A stretch of 5,124 bases of DNA, taken from contig WAQM01000008.1 in assembly GCA_015520245.1 (NCBI GenBank), positions 1 through 5,124 of the forward strand, read 5' to 3'. This document shows positions 1 through 4,791 of this stretch, one piece after another (position 1 is the stretch's first letter; the number at the start of each line of letters is the position of its first letter). The translations under genes were made by a program, and so were the position numbers. A model generated the notes under the pieces. The model was not told the origin of the DNA and ran no database searches. It saw nothing but the letters and a program-made list of their open reading frames with translations. The stretch is from Pyrodictiaceae archaeon. GTDB lineage: Archaea > Thermoproteota > Thermoprotei_A > Sulfolobales > Pyrodictiaceae.

Positions 1-226
1 CCCTCCTCAGCCTCCTGCGGCCGGCGGCCACGGCGGCGGCAATCGCGTTGCGCTCAGCGCACACCGTAAGCCCGTAGCTCGCATTCTCGACGTTCACGCC
101 GACGTACACCGTACCGTCGTCGGCCTCCACGGCGGCCGCTACCTTGACGCCGCTGTAGGGGGCGTACGCGTTGCCTAGCACCCTCAGCGCCCTCTCCACC
201 AGCGGGTCGAGCCCGGAGGCGCCCAC
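1..226 (-). CDS. cdd: Cytidine deaminase, N-terminal part (cut by window edge)
   Basis: Probable homotetrameric-type cytidine deaminase, a cytosolic zinc enzyme that hydrolyses cytidine or deoxycytidine to uridine or deoxyuridine in pyrimidine salvage. Seventy-five codons are visible. NAYAPYSG (residues 19-26) is the substrate-pocket segment, followed by [20 protein letters not shown] (42-61), the family signature, with zinc ligand Cys56 and proton-shuttle Glu58. The distal PCxxC zinc pair would lie beyond the left edge. I chose the GTG at 226-224: an in-frame TAA lies upstream near 275-277, no earlier ATG, GTG or TTG occurs in frame, and a GGTGG motif (237-233) sits 6 nt before it. A second GTG at codon 10 is possible but lacks this support. 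Divergent from the zinc-ribbon gene, with a shared promoter island. Family assignment is firm; completeness of the gene cannot be judged. Confidence 0.93.
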   Translation of the reverse strand, partial: MGASGLDPLVERALRVLGNAYAPYSGVKVAAAVEADDGTVYVGVNVENASYGLTVCAERNAIAAAVAAGRRRLRR

Positions 227-270
227 GGCCCCCCACCGGGTGAGGCGGCCCTCATCCTCCGATCGAAAGC

Positions 271-278
271 TTTATAGA
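271..278. promoter_or_regulatory. Shared TATA-like island for divergent genes
   Basis: The A/T-rich run around AAAGCTTTATAGATA is the only one in this GC-rich gap. Read on plus it gives CTTTATAG, which would place a transcript start near 300 and a leader of about 45 nt before the TTG at 345. Read on minus it gives CTATAAAG, which would place a start near 248, about 22 nt before the deaminase GTG. Spacing follows the usual archaeal TATA-to-start distance of about 26 bp. Whether one box serves both directions is an inference. Confidence 0.6.
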
Positions 279-283
279 TAGAC

Positions 284-298
284 GGAGGCCGCGCCTCC
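284..298. repeat. Perfect inverted repeat beside the TATA island
   Basis: GGAGGC-CGC-GCCTCC has two perfect 6-bp arms with a 3-bp centre. It lies just 3' of the plus-strand TATA and before the predicted plus transcript start, so on that reading it would act as DNA (a protein site) rather than as an RNA hairpin. In this GC-rich background a 6-bp match can arise by chance. Confidence 0.45.
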
Positions 299-344
299 AG
301 GCGTTGGTGGCTCGTCGGCCTGGAAGGGAGTTGGGGTGTAGCTC

Positions 345-641
345 TTGAGGTTCTGCCCGCGGTGCGGGAGCCTCATGGTGCCCGCCTCGCGCGAGGGGGA
401 GCTCGTGGTCCTCAGGTGCACCCGCTGCGGCCACGAGTCAAGGGCCAGGCCGGTGGAACTGCAGGGCTACACCCTGGCCTCCCGGTCGCCGGCCGAGGAG
501 AGGACGATAACCACGTCGCACGTGAGTGAGGCTAGGCGCAGGCCCGCGAAGACCATGGAGGAGTGGGAGCAGGAGCGCGAGGAGTACCGCGAGATACTGC
601 TGGAGCAGCTCCAGGAGGAGCTGGAGGGGGCTGAGGAGTAG
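345..641 (+). CDS. TFS/Rpb9-like single zinc-ribbon protein
   Basis: A 98-residue protein related to the N-terminal ribbon of RNA polymerase subunit M/TFS (archaeal TFIIS/Rpb9 relatives). The ribbon is CPRCGSLMVP followed by CTRCGH, with zinc ligands Cys4, Cys7, Cys25 and Cys28. After a basic, Ser/Thr-containing linker (about 31-70), the C-terminus (71-98, starting MEEWEQEREEY) is a strongly charged, probably helical tail. Canonical TFS is about 110 residues with a second ribbon carrying the Asp-Glu cleavage pair; that ribbon is absent, so transcript-cleavage activity is not expected. The TTG at 345 is required because the next ATG (375) falls inside the ribbon; GGGGTG at 333-338 is 6 nt upstream. 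It could be a polymerase-binding factor or an Rpb9-like subunit; this is inferred from the ribbon alone. Convergent with the next gene, 8 bp between stops. Confidence 0.85.
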   Translation: MRFCPRCGSLMVPASREGELVVLRCTRCGHESRARPVELQGYTLASRSPAEERTITTSHVSEARRRPAKTMEEWEQEREEYREILLEQLQEELEGAEE

Positions 642-649
642 GCGGCGGG

Positions 650-1345
650 CTACGACATCAGCGACGACACCTCCTTGCTCGCCTCCTCGACGTCCTTGTG
701 CGTGTCGATGCTCCTCCAATAGACGTTCTCGTACCTGACCGTGTACAGCCTCCCCTCCTCGGCGAGCCTGGGGAACGCGGTGACCTCGATGTCGCCGTGG
801 TCGGGCAGGTACTTGAAGACCTCAGGGCGGAAGGCGTAGACGCCCGCGTTGATCCAGTAGTCCCTCAGCAGCGGCTTCTCGCGGAAGCTCACGACCTTGT
901 CGCCCCTGACCTCGAGTATACCGTAGGGGCTGCGGAGCGGCACCGACGCTATGACCCCGACGGCGTCGTCGGCCTCCTCGAGCTTCTCGATGAGCCTGCG
1001 GGGGTCGAGGTTCGTCAGTATGTCGCCGTTGAGGACGAGGAATACGGGCTCGCTCTTGAGGACCGGCTCGGCGTTCTTGAGCGCGCCGGCGGTGCCCAGC
1101 GGCCTGTCCTCGACGACGTACGTCACGCTGACCCCGAATCTGGCCCCGCTCCCGACGTACTCGATTATCTTCTCCTTCAGGTAGCCCACTAGTAGCACGA
1201 ACTCGGTTATACCGTACCTCTTGAGCCACTCCATCTGCCACACGAGGATCGGCTTGCCGGCGACCTCGACGAGCGGCTTAGGGACTGTCTCCGTGTACGG
1301 CCTGAGCCTCTTGCCGTAGCCCCCCGCGAGTATCGCTGCCTTCAA
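650..1345 (-). CDS. Sugar-phosphate nucleotidyltransferase (NDP-sugar pyrophosphorylase)
   Basis: A 231-residue cytosolic enzyme of the RmlA/HddC/GDP-mannose pyrophosphorylase superfamily, which joins an NTP to a sugar 1-phosphate, releasing pyrophosphate, to make activated sugars for glycans. Visible motifs: nucleotide-binding LAGGYGKRLRP (6-16), PKPL (22-25), EDRPLGTAGAL (79-89), NGD (106-108, Asp108 a likely metal ligand), FREKP (154-158), NAGVY (166-170) and SIDTHKD (212-218, Asp214 the probable second metal ligand). All catalytic elements appear intact. There is no C-terminal left-handed beta-helix, so this is the short form; sugar and base specificity cannot be read from sequence. The start is TTG at 1345-1343, directly coding KAAILAGG, with GGTGG (1357-1353) 7 nt upstream. 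It is divergent from the macrodomain gene across 78 bp. The usual Thr/Ser of GGxG(T/S)RL is Lys here. Confidence 0.93.
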   Translation of the reverse strand: MKAAILAGGYGKRLRPYTETVPKPLVEVAGKPILVWQMEWLKRYGITEFVLLVGYLKEKIIEYVGSGARFGVSVTYVVEDRPLGTAGALKNAEPVLKSEPVFLVLNGDILTNLDPRRLIEKLEEADDAVGVIASVPLRSPYGILEVRGDKVVSFREKPLLRDYWINAGVYAFRPEVFKYLPDHGDIEVTAFPRLAEEGRLYTVRYENVYWRSIDTHKDVEEASKEVSSLMS

Positions 1346-1378
1346 GCCCCGGCCACCGCTACGGGGGGAGGCTGCAGC

Positions 1379-1386
1379 TGATATTT
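1379..1386. promoter_or_regulatory. Shared TATA-like element, nucleotidyltransferase/macrodomain genes
   Basis: TGATATTTGG is the only A/T-rich run in the 78-bp divergent gap. On plus it would place a transcript start near 1409, about 15 nt before the macrodomain ATG. On minus (CCAAATATCA) it would place one near 1357, about 12 nt before the TTG of the nucleotidyltransferase. The match to the TATA consensus is modest. A 10-bp palindrome, CCGGCGCCGG, lies at 1398-1407 next to the predicted plus start. Confidence 0.45.
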
Positions 1387-1423
1387 GGAGCCTAGCCCCG
1401 GCGCCGGTACCCGGTGCGCAGGC

Positions 1424-2014
1424 ATGCCCGGCCTGGAGGGCCCCAAGCTAGTCGTCGAGTGCGACGGCGGTAGGGTTGAGGTCTATCAGGGCGACATAAC
1501 CGAGGCCAGCGTGGACGCCATAGTGAACCCCGCCAACAGCCTCATGATAATGGGGGGCGGTGTGGCCGGCGCGATCCGCAGGGCGGCGGGTGAGGAGGTG
1601 GAGGCCGAGGCGAGAAGGTACGCGCCGGTCCCCGTCGGCGAGGCGGTGGTGACGGGAGCCGGCAGGCTCGCGCCCCGCGTCAAGGCCATAATTCACGCGC
1701 CTACCATGGAGAGGCCGGCCATGAGGACTACGGTGGAGAAGGTGCGCAGGGCCACGCGCGCGGCTCTCCGGGCGGCCGCGGAGAGGGGCTTCGAGACCGT
1801 GGCGCTGCCGGCGATGGGCGCGGGCGTCGGCGGCGTACCCGTCAAGGACTCGGTCCAGGCGATGCTCGAGGTGCTGCTCGAGCACTGGGGGAGCTCGCGG
1901 AGGCCGGGGAGGGTAGTGCTGGTTGCGTACACGGAGTTGGACCTAAAGCAGTTCGAGAAGGCCGTCAGCGAGTTCCTCCACCGGCACCGCCAGTGCAGGC
2001 TGGTCGAAGGCTAG
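1424..2014 (+). CDS. Macrodomain (ADP-ribose-binding) protein
   Basis: A 196-residue stand-alone macrodomain, the fold that binds ADP-ribose and in some members removes it from proteins, RNA or O-acetyl-ADP-ribose. Motifs in order: QGDITEASVDAIVNPAN (22-38, with Asp24 expected to contact adenine), GGGVAGAI (44-51, phosphate-binding loop), VTGAG (76-80), IIHAPTM (89-95) and LPAMGAGVGGVP (128-139, second phosphate/ribose loop). The position where MacroD/YmdB hydrolases have the catalytic Asp (GGGVD) is Ala48, as in Archaeoglobus Af1521 (GGGVAYAI), so strong binding with weak or altered hydrolysis is plausible. The ATG at 1424 is chosen: GGTG at 1413-1416 is 7 nt upstream, while the in-frame TTG at 1385 lies inside the putative TATA. 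The stop shares CTAG with the convergent winged-helix gene. Target unknown. Confidence 0.92.
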   Translation: MPGLEGPKLVVECDGGRVEVYQGDITEASVDAIVNPANSLMIMGGGVAGAIRRAAGEEVEAEARRYAPVPVGEAVVTGAGRLAPRVKAIIHAPTMERPAMRTTVEKVRRATRAALRAAAERGFETVALPAMGAGVGGVPVKDSVQAMLEVLLEHWGSSRRPGRVVLVAYTELDLKQFEKAVSEFLHRHRQCRLVEG

Positions 2015-2379
2015 CCCTCGCCGCCCTCCTCCGGCGTCAGTATGATCCTTATCTCGCGGACGTTAGTCCTAACCACCTTGCGCACGCCCCTGGAGCCCGG
2101 CTTGTACTCAGCCCTCACCAGCCCTATCTCCTCCAGCCGCTTGACCTGCGTCGAGGCGTTGGCCTTGCTCTGGCCTATCAGCTCCGATATCTCGCCTATG
2201 TCGGCCTCCCTCGTCAGCAGCTGCTGCAGGATCTTTATCCGAGTGGGGCTGGCCAGGGCGCTGCACACGCGGTATATGTACTCCTCCCCGACGACGATCA
2301 GCTCGCCGTCGCGCTCGTAGACGCCGGGCTTGAGCTTGACCTCGCGACCTCCCCGTGCGGCCTCCTGCAGACTCGTCAA
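2011..2379 (-). CDS. ArsR-like winged-helix transcriptional regulator
   Basis: A 122-residue DNA-binding protein. After a short extension and a small beta segment (about 14-31), residues 33-115 form a winged helix: EEYIYRVCSALASPTRIKIL (32-51) is the typical first helix, EADIGEISELIG (58-69) the second, SKANASTQVKRLEEIGLV (71-88) the recognition helix, and a wing runs through PGSRGVRKVV (94-103). No ArsR metal-binding ELCVCDL motif is present and there is a single Cys (39), so metal sensing is unlikely; the ligand is unknown. The TTG at 2379-2377 is preceded by a complete GGAGGTGA (2393-2386) with a 6-nt spacer, the clearest ribosome-binding site in the window, so this start is well supported. 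It has its own TATA at 2422-2427, and lies 91 bp downstream of RIO2 on the same strand. Confidence 0.9.
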   Translation of the reverse strand: MTSLQEAARGGREVKLKPGVYERDGELIVVGEEYIYRVCSALASPTRIKILQQLLTREADIGEISELIGQSKANASTQVKRLEEIGLVRAEYKPGSRGVRKVVRTNVREIRIILTPEEGGEG

Positions 2380-2385
2380 CGGGTG

Positions 2386-2393
2386 TCACCTCC
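2386..2393 (-). promoter_or_regulatory. Strong Shine-Dalgarno that fixes a TTG start
   Basis: On minus this reads GGAGGTGA, the full complement of the archaeal 16S rRNA 3' end, followed by CACCCG-type spacing of 6 nt and then TTG. It decides the start of the winged-helix regulator and rules out the GTG lying inside the motif itself, which is in another frame. Confidence 0.85.
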
Positions 2394-2421
2394 GTATCCT
2401 ACCGGAATGGTTCCAACCTCC

Positions 2422-2427
2422 TTATAT
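2422..2427 (-). promoter_or_regulatory. TATA promoter of the winged-helix gene
   Basis: On minus, ACCGATATAAGG gives a TATA core (ATATAA). A start about 26 bp downstream would fall near 2399, leaving roughly 20 nt of leader that contains the ribosome-binding site. Near that start, at 2404-2414, lies GGAA-TGG-TTCC, a small palindrome that could be an operator for the regulator itself; this is only a suggestion because the arms are 4 bp. Confidence 0.65.
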
Positions 2428-2470
2428 CGGTTTACCTTTACAGACTATAGCGTATCGCTGCTAGTAGGGA

Positions 2471-3370
2471 TCAAATAGTTTCGGTCTCACCTTTCACATA
2501 GGCAAGTGCTCGGTCCAAGTCGATGCTGACGCCGTACGCCTTGCGGAAGTACCTGAGCACGTAGCTGACGTCGCGTCTCAGCAGGTCGGGGGCCGATGGG
2601 TGGTCCTTCTCGACGTACTGCGGCCAGTCGATTATCAGCGGCTCCTCCTCGTCGCCCCTGATGGTGACCATTATGTTGTACTCGCTGAGGTCGCCGTGCA
2701 CGATGCCAACCTCCAGGTAGGCCTTCCTGATGGTCTCTAGCACCTTGACCAGCATGGACTCGGGATCGATCGGGTCCTTGTACTCGTAGAGCTCGACGCC
2801 CTCGACGTACTCCGTGACCACGACGTGGCGGCTCCTACCGAGCGGTCGCGGCACGCGCGCGCCCACGGAGTGAAGCTCCTGGAGCGCCTTGAACTCGCGC
2901 TCGCCGGCCAGCTTGGCGAGGTAGAGCCACGAGTAGGCCGGCCTGTCCTTCAGGTACGGCCGGACCAGCACCACCCTCTGGAAGCTCGTCCTGCCGACGC
3001 GGTGGAACTTGACTATGACCCTCTCGCCGCTGGGGGTCAGCCCCGAGTACACGTCGCTCTCCTTGCCGACGCCTATAGTGTCCCCCAGGGCGTGTAGCAC
3101 ACCGCGCTCTACGAGGGAGCGCAGCGCGAGCATGTCGAGGCCCAGGTAGGTCAGCCTGTAGCCGACGTAGTCGCCCAGCCTCCTGCGCACCAGCTTGAGC
3201 TGGTTTAGCTTCTGGAGGGCGGCGTTGACCTGTGTCGAGGGGAGCCTGGACCGCCTCTCTATGACGTCCACGGGGACGTACTCGTACCTAGGCATCTCGG
3301 CTTCGATGACCGACAGTATCTTGAAGTCGCGGTCCACGAGCTTCTTGTAGGTGAGCGCTATCAGCACCAT
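2471..3370 (-). CDS. rio2: RIO2 atypical serine/threonine kinase
   Basis: A 299-residue RIO2, the atypical kinase/ATPase that acts in late maturation of the small ribosomal subunit. The N-terminal Rio2 winged helix (about 8-90) is present, with RYEYVPVDVIERR (28-40) and YVGYRLTYLGLDMLAL (68-83). The kinase domain has GVGKESDVY (100-108, nucleotide loop), Lys121 in VKFHRVGRTSF, hinge EYVEG (187-191), catalytic loop HGDLSEYN (225-232, Asp227 and Asn232) and IIDWPQ (246-251, Asp248, the metal/phosphoaspartate residue). All key residues are intact and the length is normal for archaea. The ATG (3370-3368) overlaps the upstream stop as TAATG; GAGGTGG at 3386-3380 lies inside that gene's end, about 9 nt upstream. 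No separate promoter is visible, so co-transcription and translational coupling with the isomerase-like gene are likely. Confidence 0.97.
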   Translation of the reverse strand: MVLIALTYKKLVDRDFKILSVIEAEMPRYEYVPVDVIERRSRLPSTQVNAALQKLNQLKLVRRRLGDYVGYRLTYLGLDMLALRSLVERGVLHALGDTIGVGKESDVYSGLTPSGERVIVKFHRVGRTSFQRVVLVRPYLKDRPAYSWLYLAKLAGEREFKALQELHSVGARVPRPLGRSRHVVVTEYVEGVELYEYKDPIDPESMLVKVLETIRKAYLEVGIVHGDLSEYNIMVTIRGDEEEPLIIDWPQYVEKDHPSAPDLLRRDVSYVLRYFRKAYGVSIDLDRALAYVKGETETI

Positions 3371-4641
3371 TACCCCGCACCACCTCTGACCAGCCTCATA
3401 CCCAGGTAGCGCGCGAGGACGCGGAGAGCCGGGGCCACGCGCCCGGGGATCGCGACGTGGTGGTTGCTAACGATCTCATCCTCGTCTACCGGCGCCCTCA
3501 GCTCGAAGGACGCCTGCGTCCGGCACTTGCCGCCGCTGATGGTGCCCGACTCGGCCAGCCTGCCCTCCGAGTACCAGAGCACGGTGTAGTCTGGGCTGAT
3601 GGCGGCTATCGTGTACTCGCCGTCGCGCAGCGGGCCTGCCACCGCGTAGGGGTTCCCGGTCTCGAAGTGGGGCAGGAAGGTGGTGTACCTGGCCAGCCTG
3701 GTCGCGACGGTGCAGTGCGATAGCCTCAGCAGCCTCCCGCCCCCCGCCAAGGCGTTGAAGTTGCCGATCCAGCCCGGCAGCCCGGTCACGGCCAGGCTGA
3801 AGGCGAGCAGCGTCAGGGCCCTGTAGTCGGCCTCGCACGCGGCCACGTACCCCATGTCGAGGAGCCTGGACACGGCGAGGCACGGCGTGACCCGGTGCCT
3901 CATGATGAACGGGAAGCAGTCCACGGTGAAGCCGTTGGCATCAAAGCTGCTGAGCAGCCTCAGGGCCATCGCGTAGACAGCGGCCGCCCTCCTGACCCCC
4001 TCGGGGCTGGCGCCGCCCGTGTCTATGTCGGCGAGCTCGGTGGCGAGCCTACCTGCGTCACGCTCGGCGCTCGCCAGGAGCTTGGCTGTCTCCTCCCGGC
4101 TCACGAGCGTGATGCGCCCGCCCACGCGCTCCTGGAAGGTCGCGGCGTCGCGGCTGAGCTCGTCGGCGTCCGCCTGCACGACGTGGAGCTTCCTCAGCGA
4201 TACGGCGGCCCGGTAGGCCGTCACGGTCAGCGGCACAAGCGGCGAGTCCGGCGAGACGGTGTACCACCCTGCCACGCGGCCGCCGAGCTCGTACCTTATC
4301 CTGGACTGGGCTGACATCATCGACGCGCTGGCGTTGTGGAACTCGTGGGCGAGCATGAGCATGGGCTTGCGGGCCGCCTCGTACACCTCCACGGCGAGCC
4401 TGCTGGTGCCCCCGCTGATGAAGACGAGCACGGCGCCCTCCGCGGCCCGCGCCCTCTCGCCGAACGCACGCGCGTCCTCGTCGCTGCGCACGACGGCGAT
4501 GTGGCGCACGCCTAGCGCCTCGAGCCTCGCCCGGAACTGGTTGGCCACCTGCCTAAGGTGGGCGTCCTCGTGCACAGGGTTGAGCAGGAGGGCCGCGCTT
4601 ATCGAGGTCTCACGCGCGACGTCGGTGAAGGGCTTGGACAC
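3370..4641 (-). CDS. L-fucose/L-arabinose isomerase-like protein (COG2407 type)
   Basis: A 423-residue protein resembling the archaeal/bacterial family related to L-fucose and L-arabinose isomerases, metal-dependent aldose-ketose enzymes. The N-terminal half has a Rossmann-like portion with VFISGGTSRL (73-82) and MLAHEFHNASASM (96-108), then a helical stretch (about 180-230). The C-terminal half has DANGFTVDCFP (234-244), TPCLAVSRLLDMGYVAACEAD (252-272), LRLSHCTVA (305-313) and SNHHVAIPG (392-400). By analogy with FucI, Glu270, His309 and one of His394/395 are candidate metal or substrate ligands, so an active site seems retained. True substrate is unknown; family names alone do not establish sugar isomerisation. 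The GTG at 4641-4639 is about 12 nt from the predicted transcript start, so its leader is very short. The stop TAA overlaps RIO2's ATG. A slightly later start is possible. Confidence 0.82.
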   Translation of the reverse strand: MSKPFTDVARETSISAALLLNPVHEDAHLRQVANQFRARLEALGVRHIAVVRSDEDARAFGERARAAEGAVLVFISGGTSRLAVEVYEAARKPMLMLAHEFHNASASMMSAQSRIRYELGGRVAGWYTVSPDSPLVPLTVTAYRAAVSLRKLHVVQADADELSRDAATFQERVGGRITLVSREETAKLLASAERDAGRLATELADIDTGGASPEGVRRAAAVYAMALRLLSSFDANGFTVDCFPFIMRHRVTPCLAVSRLLDMGYVAACEADYRALTLLAFSLAVTGLPGWIGNFNALAGGGRLLRLSHCTVATRLARYTTFLPHFETGNPYAVAGPLRDGEYTIAAISPDYTVLWYSEGRLAESGTISGGKCRTQASFELRAPVDEDEIVSNHHVAIPGRVAPALRVLARYLGMRLVRGGAG

Positions 4642-4676
4642 GGCGACCCCCGACAGCGGGGCGGGGCGGCGAATGC

Positions 4677-4682
4677 TATAAA
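4677..4682 (-). promoter_or_regulatory. TATA promoter of the isomerase-like/RIO2 operon
   Basis: On minus, CCTTTATAGC contains TTTATA. A start about 26 bp downstream would lie near 4653, giving a leader of roughly 12 nt before the GTG at 4641. A weak GGGGGT is the only ribosome-binding candidate in between. The opposite strand reads CTATAAAG, but that is too far (over 110 bp) from the plus-strand gene to be its main promoter. Confidence 0.65.
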
Positions 4683-4723
4683 GGGTGGAGGGAGCCCCCG
4701 TCCCGCCCTATTCTATGTGTTTA

Positions 4724-4747
4724 TCACTCCCAAAGCTGTGGGAGAGA
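4724..4747. repeat. Inverted repeat immediately upstream of TATA
   Basis: CTCCCA (4727-4732) and TGGGAG (4739-4744) are perfect 6-bp arms around a 6-bp centre. Two further outer pairs match (TC at 4724-4725 with GA at 4746-4747) if one mismatch is skipped. It ends just before the TATA-like run at 4750-4757, in the region where TFB would bind, so a bound protein could affect initiation. Confidence 0.5.
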
Positions 4748-4749
4748 GC

Positions 4750-4757
4750 TAATAAAT
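4750..4757 (+). promoter_or_regulatory. TATA promoter of the right-edge gene
   Basis: GCTAATAAATC is the A/T-rich core closest to the plus gene. A start about 26 bp downstream falls near 4780, directly before the GAGGT ribosome-binding motif (4781-4785) and 12 nt before the ATG at 4792. Inverted repeats abut it on both sides. Confidence 0.6.
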
Positions 4758-4774
4758 CGGCTGTGGGACAGCCG
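4758..4774. repeat. Perfect 7-bp inverted repeat between TATA and start
   Basis: CGGCTGT-GGG-ACAGCCG has two perfect 7-bp arms and a 3-bp centre. It begins at the base after the TATA-like run and ends about 6 bp before the predicted transcript start, the classic place for a repressor that blocks polymerase. GCTGTGGGA at 4760-4768 also occurs at 4735-4743, 25 bp upstream, partly inside the first inverted repeat. Confidence 0.6.
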
Positions 4775-4791
4775 TAGGACGAGGTAGGCCT

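Noticed and set aside
253..255. ATG preceded by GGAGG on minus before the deaminase
   Set aside because: It is out of frame with the deaminase (29 bases from the chosen GTG) and its frame gives only an Arg/Gly-rich product.
642..649. Terminator between the convergent zinc-ribbon and nucleotidyltransferase genes
   Set aside because: Only 8 bp separate the stops and there is no T-tract or hairpin.
698..1192. 164-codon plus frame opposite the sugar nucleotidyltransferase
   Set aside because: The minus strand carries all catalytic motifs of the nucleotidyltransferase; the plus product has no family features.
1385..1423. Longer macrodomain protein from TTG at 1385
   Set aside because: The TTG lies inside the likely TATA element, the extra 13 residues are unlike the family, and the ATG at 1424 has a GGTG motif at normal spacing.
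1993..2478. 161-codon plus frame over the winged-helix gene
   Set aside because: It overlaps the end of the macrodomain gene and runs antisense through a well-supported regulator and its promoter; no motif was seen in it.
3457..4314. Several long open frames on plus opposite the isomerase-like gene
   Set aside because: They are antisense shadows in GC-rich DNA: Arg/Ala/Gly-rich or low-complexity translations with no recognisable motif, while the minus frame shows a coherent protein family.
4558..4752. 64-codon plus frame crossing the divergent promoter region
   Set aside because: It starts antisense inside the isomerase-like gene and has no motif or ribosome-binding site; the intergenic stretch is better explained by two promoters.
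4758..4774. Reading the 7-bp inverted repeat as a transcription terminator
   Set aside because: It is not followed by a T-tract and sits between a TATA element and a start codon, so an operator fits better.
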